Positions 10,401 through 18,085 of a stretch of 64,000 bases of DNA are shown here, one piece after another; position 1 is the stretch's first letter; each line of letters begins with the position of its first letter. The DNA comes from Aradus depressus (Eukaryota; Arthropoda; Insecta; Hemiptera; Aradidae): NCBI GenBank assembly GCA_963662175.1, contig OY759219.1, positions 27,384,908 to 27,448,907 on the forward strand, written 5' to 3'. Position numbers and translations under genes: made by a program. Under the pieces are notes generated by a model that was given only the letters and a program-made list of their open reading frames with translations, was not told where the DNA came from and ran no database searches.

Positions 10401-11100
10401 ATTTACCGGTAGACAAATTTGTTTCAGAAGAATTCACCGACAACCATCATTGAAGAGGTACACATCTCCTCACCCTGGAACCATTTGGTATGCGGGTCGA
10501 GGTGTAGAAGGGGATGCAGGCAGGAGGGTTGGCTTGAAAAAACAACATCATAATGCTACCTCATCATATTTCTATTAGTACTCGTCAGTGAATGGGTTCA
10601 GAAGAGCGTCAGTCACAATGGGAGCTACCTTGGACTAGGGGAGGTTGAATGTTGAAGAATCAAAGGGGAGTTAGTGGCAGATGTACAACCAGAACCACTA
10701 CAACAGAACCCGTACACTACAGATTACAGGAGTATCGGAGTTGTATATGCAAGAGAATATAGTTCACTAGAAAAGGGAATAAGGGACATTGTAAGAAACT
10801 AGGTCCTAAGCAAAAGGCGAGACCAAGGCAAAGACAAATTTTGGTTCGACATCATATAACTCGGAAACTAGATAGCGTCAGAAGTCCTGAATGAGGGAGA
10901 AACAAGAAGTCTCCTAAGGTGAGATGCCGTTCGAACTGGGTCTACGTATTTTCCAGGAAATGTTCACCGTAAATTTTTATCCGATTACGAAACTTCCCGT
11001 ATACAATAGCTGAGGAAGTAAAACTAAAAATTTCACTTTTGAACTTTGTGCTAACGACGTCGTAAGCCGAAATCGGTACACTTCATGTATATATTTAAGT
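10401..11100. other. Unassigned moderately GC sequence
   Basis: No long open frame on either strand and no match to other parts of the window, except a short Rep-A-like piece at 10965-11030 (TTACGAAACTTCCCGTATAC). The rest could be an old decayed transposon or unique sequence. Confidence 0.4.
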
Positions 11101-11129
11101 GGAATTGGACAATACAAAAGTTAAACAAG

Positions 11130-11331
11130 TCCGTTAAGATCGTAAGCCATGGTGTGCTTATGGGCTAGAGCGTAGGACTTTGGTAGCATGGTCTCACCAT
11201 GGTTTGCGGGTTCGAATCCCGTCCGGGAGTAAGTTTTATTTCGTAGATAGAACTCCCTTCCGGGGCCATGGATGTTGTAAAAAACTAGATAACAGAGTGA
11301 CATGGCTAATACGCACATAAGGCTAAAAAGA
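11130..11331 (+). mobile_element. SINE-2 (second tRNA-derived family)
   Basis: The tRNA-like head reads TGGGCTAGAGCGTAGGACTT and carries a B box in GCGGGTTCGAATCCCGTCCG (perfect GGTTCGAATCC). The body is GAGTAAGTTTTATTTCGTAG, ATAGAACTCCCTTCCGGGGC and CATGGATGTTGTAAA, ending ACATAAGGCTAAAAAG. Other copies at 39975-40169 and 46745-46915 end in the same place followed by poly-A. Here the A tail is interrupted by a SINE-1 insertion. Confidence 0.8.
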
Positions 11332-11680
11332 GGACTCCGGTAGGTCAGTGGTATGCGTGCTTGTCTTCTGAGCTCAAGCACGTGGGTTCGAAACCCGACC
11401 GAGGCCCTTAGTTTATTTTATCTGGGAGGTAAAATAAACTTAAGCACGCCATCCTTCGGATGGGACGTTAAGCGATGGTCCCGATCCTGTACGATGTCAG
11501 ATACTCGATAAAGACCCCTACACTAGGTGAATAAAAATTGAGGGTAGGCAAAATTCAGGACTCTCACAGTAGAGTCGGGCTCATGTCTACCAGGGTGACG
11601 AAAGAGCGGTCTGGTAGTAGGCGATTTGACCTCGTAGTTAAAACCCGGACATGTGTCATAAAACCTAACCTTACCTAAAG
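11332..11680 (+). mobile_element. SINE-1 (CCTAA tail) nested in the tail of SINE-2
   Basis: Full-length SINE-1 with perfect B box GGTTCGAAACC and tail ATAAAACCTAACCTTACCTA. It starts directly after the SINE-2 end (AAGGCTAAAAAGAGG). An A-rich run (GGGGAAAAAAAAAAGAAAA) follows it at 11679-11697, as expected for the displaced half of the SINE-2 poly-A. The A box has one change (TAGGTCAGTGG). Confidence 0.85.
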
Positions 11681-11697
11681 GGGAAAAAAAAAAGAAA

Positions 11698-12210
11698 ATT
11701 TAATTAAATTAAAAGATTATATTCTATTTATTTTCCTTGTCAACCGAATAAAAATATCTTTAGATTAGATTGAATAAAATTTGAACAAACAGAAAAATTT
11801 GAAGGCATCTCAGAATTATATTTTAGAGGAAATTGTTCATTAGGTACTTATATTTTGTATGTTACTTTGAATTTTATTTACTCCTCAAAATGTTTAAATC
11901 TTTCATCGATTAAGTATATATTTCTAAGACACTTTTCGTGCCTATAACATCGCATATCTAAATCATGAGCCATTGTTTAGATACAAAGGATATTTTCAAC
12001 TCGATACATATCTCTAGCTCTTCGCCAAATGAACTACGAAACATGAGCAAAGTTTATGCAAAATTGGAAAAACATATAATAAAGACTACTTTCGACCATG
12101 GCCCGGTCCCGTAGGATATGAGGCGTTCTTCTTCTCGTGATTAACCGTCTTCTTTTTATTTATTTTATTAGCTTTCCACTATAACGACTAACTAGAACGC
12201 ACTGCATTCT
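11698..12210. other. AT-rich sequence without recognised features
   Basis: I find no repeat shared with the rest of the window, and no frame above 60 codons. Nothing to annotate. Confidence 0.45.
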
Positions 12211-12233
12211 GAGGTAAGTAAGAGAGTTTCAGT

Positions 12234-12470
12234 TTGAAACAGGAAACTGTCAGAAGTTTAACTAACTACTCATTGTGCAAAGGCAGACAGTGCAAATGGT
12301 ATTGCAGACAGAGCAATCTGTGGGCGTTATTAGCTGTTGTATTTGCAGGAGTTGTGCCAACAGAACAAATGCAACCCCTTCCTGTCGCTATGTCAACCAC
12401 CGAGAGAACCAATTCTGATCTAAATTCAGACATTAGACCTCAACACAAACAATATCAGGGAACTGCATAA
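12234..12470 (+). CDS. Unidentified 78-codon ORF with a hydrophobic core
   Basis: The frame has a methionine-containing hydrophobic segment, LWALLAVVFAGVVP (about residues 29-43), preceded by a Cys- and basic-rich part (LCKGRQCKWYCRQ). It is followed by a polar Ser/Thr/Gln-rich tail ending at TAA. The base composition is more balanced than the flanks and the stretch is not part of any repeat I can see. Just upstream, CTGAGGTAAGTAAG (12209-12222) is a strong 5' splice donor consensus. The segment could be an exon with a signal-anchor, or chance. I do not recognise a family. The ORF could also begin at an internal ATG. Confidence 0.25.
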   Translation: MKQETVRSLTNYSLCKGRQCKWYCRQSNLWALLAVVFAGVVPTEQMQPLPVAMSTTERTNSDLNSDIRPQHKQYQGTA

Positions 12471-12714
12471 CGGGGTGGGGGGCATACCGATTTAGTAATG
12501 AATCAAGGGACAGTGGCTACTGCAAGCCAATAGATCCCGTTCATACATCAAGTACCCAGATATACATTATGACATAATTGATGCACAATGCTAATCCATA
12601 ATTGCATATATACGGTAGAATCCTCAATGAGATCCACTGCAGTTTTGACATTTCTCGACAACGTTATTAGCAGAATTGCTTTCAAATTTCAGTGAGAATA
12701 TAAAAAATTTCTTA

Positions 12715-13435
12715 GAAAAAAAACATCGATGAATCACATCTGTATTTCCCCAGAACGAATTAATCAATTAACCGCTCTCCTCCAAAACCAGCCGACCGTT
12801 TGCGCTAATAATTAATAGTTGACTAACATCGGAACTCCTAAATTCTCATACTAAATTTTGTGTTGATAAATTCATTACAACGGGAGTTATTAGGGTTTTT
12901 GTGTTGTCCCCCTCTCCCCCCCCCCCCCCCCCCCACCCGTTCCGTTGGACTAATTTCGCTTAAATTTAACAGGTTTTGTCTTAATGAGGTTTTGAATTAA
13001 CATATGAAGTTTCGAGTTTATACAATTATTACAACAGCAGTTATTGAAGTTTTTGAGTTAAATCGCTCCCCTAATCCCCCCATTCCTCGGACAATTTAAA
13101 ATAGGTACTAAACGCCAAATTGATCGACCTTCTATAAGGTTGCAGACAGAATCTCCTAAAATGAACTGGATTTCTAATATCGATGTGATTATGTAGTAAT
13201 GAATGTGTATTTTTTACTTACCAGGCAGGACTCCGGAAGTATACAATTTCATATAGATATATAAATTTCATAATCATTATATCTGCAGTTATTTTAGTTT
13301 ATTGAGTTGAGTCCCTTCTATGATCTCCCCTACCCTTCAGCCGATTCAGCTGACCGGTGATCCAGTCAGCTGACCGAATGACAGGTCTCGTCCTTATGGG
13401 GTTTTGAATTTATATATGAAACTCAAAACTTGAGT
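12715..13435 (+). repeat. Rep-A block with an expanded C run
   Basis: Begins with the Rep-A end (ATCGATGAATCACATCTG, then TTTCCCCAGAACGAATTAAT) and runs through several internal units (CATTACAACGGGAGTTATTA near 12880; ACAACAGCAGTTATTGAAG near 13035; a further one at 13280). A C run at about 12916-12935 sits where other copies have CCCCTCTCC. There is no coding content. Confidence 0.6.
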
Positions 13436-13544
13436 AAATATATATATTTAATATAATTTATAATTATATTTCATTTGTTTATTAAATATTTTTATTTAGA
13501 TTCTTATTATTATATTATTATTTTTTTTTTATGTATGTACTTAT

Positions 13545-14052
13545 TATATATGTTAAGGGTAAAATTAGATTAACGGTTAAACCTAGGATTACCCGGGTAA
13601 ACTGCGTAGTACCCACTGCCGCTTGGTTAAAGTTAGGTATACTAATAATGACAACGCCATTAGTGGACGTATGTTCCACTATAAAGATTAGGTACTTATT
13701 AATTAGCTCGACCACATCTCAATTTCCATTGTTGTAAGCTGTCTAACAGCGATAATCATTCATCTGGGTACATAAATTCCTAGAACAAACATAAATCGAA
13801 ATATTACAAAATTTGGAGGCGTATTTGCCGGCGTTCCGCCGGCGGGACGACATATCTGCCCCTCCCGTCGTTCCTATATTTGAAGTAGTACAGGTTCTAG
13901 CTTTAACATATACTTTACGCGGGTAAATACCGAAACGTGAACTATTTCAATTATATTTCGGACTTTAACCAAGCGGCAGCGGGTACTACTAGGTTTACCC
14001 GGGTAATTATAGGTTTAACCGTTAATCTAACTTTACCCGTAGCATATATACC
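13545..14052. mobile_element. TIR element of about 508 bp with ~90-bp inverted arms
   Basis: The left arm (13545-13634) reads ATATGTTAAGGGTAAAATTA, GATTAACGGTTAAACCTAGG, ATTACCCGGGTAAAC and GCCGCTTGGTTAAAG. The right arm (13961-14052) is its reverse complement with a few changes. The interior, about 325 bp, has no transposase. The overlapping frames at 13518-13737 are shadows of the arm. The superfamily is not determined: the ends do not show TTAA or a clean TA duplication. Confidence 0.7.
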
Positions 14053-14330
14053 TATAAAATTTTTTTTTTAATCTAATATTTTTCTTCTTCTTCTTATTAT
14101 TATATTATTTTATTTTTTAAAATATTTTTTATTATTATCGCCTAGGGAGTTTCACCACTGGGTGATTTCTCCTCTCTTGACATTTTGATTGTGCCATTTT
14201 TTTCTCTCTTAGCACATTTGCATGTTGTATATATTTTTATACATTTGTAAATAAAAAAATATATATACATGAAAAATGTCGATATATTCATTGTGCATAT
14301 AGAAACTTTTTCTTTCGTTTTCAGAAAAAA
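14053..14330. other. T-rich sequence, possibly a LINE 3' UTR
   Basis: Contains TCTTCTTCTTCTTATTATTA and, near the end, CATTTGTAAATAAAAAAATA, which could be a polyadenylation region. No coding remnant is attached, so this is only a suggestion. Confidence 0.25.
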
Positions 14331-14339
14331 AACGTAGTC

Positions 14340-14420
14340 CGACCTTTCATTGACTTTATTATTTGATGCTAGCCAGCTTTCGAGGTTGCCTTCATCATTC
14401 TGTCAAAAAAAAAAAGTAAC
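14340..14420 (-). repeat. Fragment of the hairpin family at 21528-21977
   Basis: On the minus strand the sequence GATGAAGGCAACCTCGAAAG followed by CTGGCTAGCATCAAATAATA matches the subterminal part of the long palindrome at 21.5 kb. The hammerhead-like CTGATGA is changed to AATGATGA here, so this copy is probably dead. Confidence 0.6.
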
Positions 14421-15002
14421 GCTTGGATTTCTTTGACGAAGAGAGTCATACTGAAAAATGTTCTCTACAAAGTTGGTAGGTAATAAAATAAAATAACTTA
14501 CTAATGACACGTATCTACTTCTAGTTTTCAAAAAAGCAGCACTTACCTGAAAAAGAAAAAAAAAAGTTATTATTATAGAGAAATTACAAAATTAATAACT
14601 AAAGATATAATATGTATAATAATTTTTTCATGATATCCTAGGAATATACTTAGTGTATAGAATGAATAAAATAACTTAAAGAAAAGAATTTTGAACAAAT
14701 ATATCAGTAAAACGGAGCGTACACAGAAGCAAAGCTCTAAATAAAACATAAAGAAAGAGTTAAGAAATCTATTAATTTCATATATTAATTTTTAGCGGGA
14801 TTGGCCAAAGGGGGGGGGGGGGGAGGGGGAGGGGAGGCTTAACACAAAAACTTCCAAATTGCTAAAATTATGTGGCCTCGTGTTTGAAATATGACGAACG
14901 TAGGCTGAAGTTATAGCGATCCAAACAACGTAAAATAAATGTCTATTGAAAATATTTTTAAATAATATTTAATCAGGAATAGCAATGAATTACAAAATAA
15001 TT
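14421..15002. other. AT-rich stretch with a short Rep-A piece and a G run
   Basis: 14780-14850 is a Rep-A piece (TTTTTAGCGGGATTGGCCAA) with its G run at 14811-14822. The rest holds nothing I can name. Confidence 0.4.
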
Positions 15003-15014
15003 ATTTATTATAGA

Positions 15015-15362
15015 GGTTAGGTTAGGTTTTATGACTCATGCCCGGGCTTTAACTACGAGGTCATATCGCCTACTACCAGAGCGCTCTTTCGTCACTCTGG
15101 TGGACATGAGCCCGACTCTACTGTGGGAGTCCTAAATTTTGCCTACCCTAAATTTTTTTATTCATCTAGGGTAGGGGTCTTTAACGAGTACCTGACATCG
15201 TACAGGCTCGGGACCATCGCTTATCGTCCCATCCGAAGGACGGCGTGCTTAAGTTTATTTTACCTCCCAGATAAAATAAACTAAGGGCCTCGGTCGGGCT
15301 ACGAACCCACGACCTTGAGCTCAGAAGTCAAGCACGCTTACCACTGAGCTACCGGCGCCCTC
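15015..15362 (-). mobile_element. SINE-1 (CCTAA tail), full length with 12-bp duplication
   Basis: On the minus strand this runs from GAGGGCGCCGGTAGCTCAG to a tail AAAACCTAACCTAACC. It is flanked by a perfect 12-bp duplication, ATTTATTATAGA, at 15003-15014 and 15363-15374. The A box is intact; the B box reads GGTTCGTAGCC. Low divergence from the copies at 307 and 33793 suggests recent movement. Confidence 0.92.
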
Positions 15363-15429
15363 ATTTATTATAGATATTTAAAAAATAAAATGTTTAAGAC
15401 CTAATTTAGGAGTTCTAAATTTTGCCAAA

Positions 15430-15675
15430 AAGCAACTAAAAATATACTTTTTTAATCCTTGGGAATTTTGTGTGTGCACATTTAGAGACATGGAATTTTT
15501 AGAAACATGTACATTAGGTTTGCTAAGAACGCACTTCTGCACTACATTTACAAACCAAAACGTTAAATGGTTTGATCTACCAGAGAGTTGGCAGACAGAA
15601 ATGCGAACGAAAACAATATGGTTTCTTGGTTTACTTAAGAAACCCGTAAAAGGCGAAAAAAAAAAAAAAAAATAG
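15430..15675 (+). CDS. Unidentified open frame ending at an A run
   Basis: The plus frame is open from about 15430 and includes METs at 15472 and 15492. It reads ... FNPWEFCVCTFRDMEFLETC, then WFDLPESWQTEMRTKTIWFL, and dissolves into lysines at a 17-A run (15657-15672). Amino-acid composition is protein-like (Trp, Cys, mixed charge), and the A run could be a retroposed poly-A. No family is recognised, and the opposite strand is also open, which weakens the case. Confidence 0.25.
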   Translation, partial: KQLKIYFFNPWEFCVCTFRDMEFLETCTLGLLRTHFCTTFTNQNVKWFDLPESWQTEMRTKTIWFLGLLKKPVKGEKKKKK

Positions 15676-15864
15676 AAAATAAAAAGAAGCCAGCTAGTGT
15701 GCTGAAAATATGAGACATAGAAGCCGAACATCTTCACAAACTCAAAGAAGTTTAAATTTTAAAATAATCAAGTTCAAAGAAGCCATGGAAACGTTCTCTG
15801 CTGTGTCAAGTTTCGGTAAAATAAATTAAAATAATTTTATTAACAAGACGATGATATTTTATAA

Positions 15865-16616
15865 AAATAAAAGTCGTCGGTGAATCACAGGCAATGTACT
15901 TCCCAGCACGAATTAATCAATAAAATTTACTTGTTGGACTAAAAATCAATAGTTTACTTACGGGTAATTCCATGCCAACTCGACAGAACACATGACCACC
16001 ACGGATCATTGAAAATGAGTGATTTTCAGGCAGAAGGCATCAACATAAGTTCAAGAATGCATTAAAATAATTGGAAATAACTGATCACTACTTGGTAACG
16101 GCGGTTTTTCTTTAACGTAAATTTTATGCGTTTTGAAGTACGATTTTTTTATATTTAAAAATAGCTAATTCGTTTTAAATCAAATGAAAAAAAAAAAAGC
16201 ATGTTTCATATAGGATTTTTGACGTAGATTACAAATCTCGCATCAAAAGGTTGATTTTTGCCAAACCAAACCCCAAAAAATGGTAATAACTAAAAAAAAT
16301 CTATAAATTTGAATATCTCAAAAACTTATGCCTAAAAAAATTTTTCTATACCGGCATTCAACTCCTATGGAGTCATACTAAGCTGCCAATATCAAATTTT
16401 TTTTGGAGAATCACATTGACTGATTTTAAAATGTAAATAATCGAAAATTTGTGGTTGTACTTTAAATAACCATAACTTTCACCCATATAATAAAACAAAA
16501 TAGATTTTTGGTCTTTTCGAAATATATTTTTACGCTCTTCAATCGAAAAACAAAATACACTTTTCATATGAAATGCCAGGAATTAAATTCATATTCAAAT
16601 ATTTTTGTTGGTAATG
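15865..16616. repeat. Rep-A end fragment, then unassigned AT-rich flank of the Jockey insertion
   Basis: 15870-15960 matches the Rep-A terminus (AAAGTCGTCGGTGAATCACA, then GTACTTCCCAGCACGAATTA). The remainder, 15961-16616, has no recognised repeat. Its last 11 bases, TGTTGGTAATG at 16606-16616, are the left target-site duplication of the Jockey element. Confidence 0.6.
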
Positions 16617-16759
16617 GGGGGATCAGCTGTTCACGTTAAACAAAAATAGTGTTATAAAATTGCTCTTCAAAAAAATAATTAATAGTGCGGTTTTTACTGT
16701 GTTTGTAAAAACGTGAAACAGTGAAAAGTATCAGGGAGAGGACCTTTTCACCAAACGGA
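16617..16759 (+). promoter_or_regulatory. 5' UTR with probable internal promoter of the Jockey-type element
   Basis: Jockey elements start transcription at their first bases from an internal TATA-less polymerase II promoter. Here the element begins GGGGATCAGCTGTTCACG; TCAGCTG and TTCACG lie where an initiator would be expected. ORF1 is open from 16721, but that codon is GTG. The first ATG in frame is at 16760, so I end the UTR there. The promoter role is inferred from position. Confidence 0.5.
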
Positions 16760-18085
16760 ATGAGTTGCAGCGGGGCGCGCTCTTCCTGGGTTGAAGAGAG
16801 TGCACCAGTGCCCACGGCCAGCCACAGCCAGCCAAGTAACATCAAACAGGTACCACACCAGCCCCTGGCCACAGCATCGATGGCCGTTGACCATCCAGGC
16901 CTTAGCGGCAAGAAGAGGACCCTAGACCAGCCTGACCAGGAGACACCCGCCTCACACCTCGCCGTCACCAAGAGGTATAAATCTTACAACTCACCAGTCA
17001 TAGTTTCTAACAGGTATTCCGCTCTAACCAATTTAGACACTTCCAAGCCCCAACCGGCCGATTCAAATTCCGAAAATAGTAAAAAAATTAAAATACCTCC
17101 AATTTTTATTGTAGGTTACAATAACCTAAAAGAAATAACAGCTGACATATTAAAGGTGGCTACATCACCGTTTGAAACCAAACAATGCCTAAAAGAAAAA
17201 ATTAAAATTCAAGCGACCTCGTCAGACGATTTTAGGGCTCTGACAAAATTCTACGATACGCATAAAATCAACTATTATACTTATGTTAATCCAGAAACTA
17301 AAAATGTATCGGTGATTCTCCGAGGTGTGCCATACGCGTTCAGTGAAGAAGACGTCAAAAATGAATTGCTCCCTCACTACCCAGTTATTTCGGTCACCAG
17401 GTTGCACAATAGAGACAAAATGCCCACGCCATTGTGCGCAGTCGAACTGACTAATAACGATCAGGGAAAAGCCATATTTTCACTTACAAAACTATATTAC
17501 AGTCGGATCCACGTGGAGGAAAGACGCCGGTCCCTGCACGTTCCTCAATGCATGAACTGTCAAAAATTCGGGCACACCAAGAACTACTGCCGCCTTGAGT
17601 CGACCTGCGTTAAGTGTGCAGGGAATCACCATTATAAAGTTTGTCCTTTCCAAAAAACTGACAAACCGAAGTGCGCCAACTGTGGGGGCGACCATACCGC
17701 CAACTTTGGAGGCTGTCTGAAACGACCACCGAAACGGCAACTACAGTCAGCTTCCGCAGGCACCACCGCAAGCCAAACATTTCACACTAATACTAATCAA
17801 CCTCCGCAACACACACACGCACATTCAGCCAACACACCCAATACACCACCATACGCACCTACCTCCCCGGAGCCCAAACCACCTACGAACTTTTGGTTTG
17901 ACAAAAATCGAAGTAGGCTAACACCACCCCAACCTAATACTGCAAACAATGGAATTAGCTCTGAGGCAACGACTGACCTGACTGGACTCATCATGAACCT
18001 CATCAAACCATTCATCCCCCACATCCAAGCTTTCTTATCCAATTTATTCACTAACCTTTTTTCGATGAATCATGGCAAACCCTAA
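16760..18085 (+). CDS. ORF1: Gag-like nucleic-acid-binding protein of the Jockey-type element
   Basis: About 441 residues from the ATG at 16760 (MSCSGARSSW). This is the RNA-binding chaperone that coats the element's RNA and carries it to the nucleus. The N-terminal ~100 residues are low-complexity (Ser/Pro/Gln). A middle segment around residues 180-260 (VILRGVPYAFSEEDVKNELL) fits the PRE_C2HC domain common in Jockey ORF1. Three zinc knuckles follow at about residues 264-320: CX2CX4HX4C (CMNCQKFGHTKNYC), CX2CX3HX4C (CVKCAGNHHYKVC) and CX2CX3HX6C (CANCGGDHTANFGGC). The C-terminus is Pro/Thr/Asn-rich. It overlaps ORF2 by 14 bases (ORF2 ATG at 18072). No stops or frameshifts. Antisense open frames within it are shadows. 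Confidence 0.92.
   Translation: MSCSGARSSWVEESAPVPTASHSQPSNIKQVPHQPLATASMAVDHPGLSGKKRTLDQPDQETPASHLAVTKRYKSYNSPVIVSNRYSALTNLDTSKPQPADSNSENSKKIKIPPIFIVGYNNLKEITADILKVATSPFETKQCLKEKIKIQATSSDDFRALTKFYDTHKINYYTYVNPETKNVSVILRGVPYAFSEEDVKNELLPHYPVISVTRLHNRDKMPTPLCAVELTNNDQGKAIFSLTKLYYSRIHVEERRRSLHVPQCMNCQKFGHTKNYCRLESTCVKCAGNHHYKVCPFQKTDKPKCANCGGDHTANFGGCLKRPPKRQLQSASAGTTASQTFHTNTNQPPQHTHAHSANTPNTPPYAPTSPEPKPPTNFWFDKNRSRLTPPQPNTANNGISSEATTDLTGLIMNLIKPFIPHIQAFLSNLFTNLFSMNHGKP

Noticed and set aside
11180..11230. True tRNA gene at the SINE-2 head (GGTTCGAATCC)
   Set aside because: The same head and body recur at 39975 and 46745 with poly-A ends, so this is a SINE.
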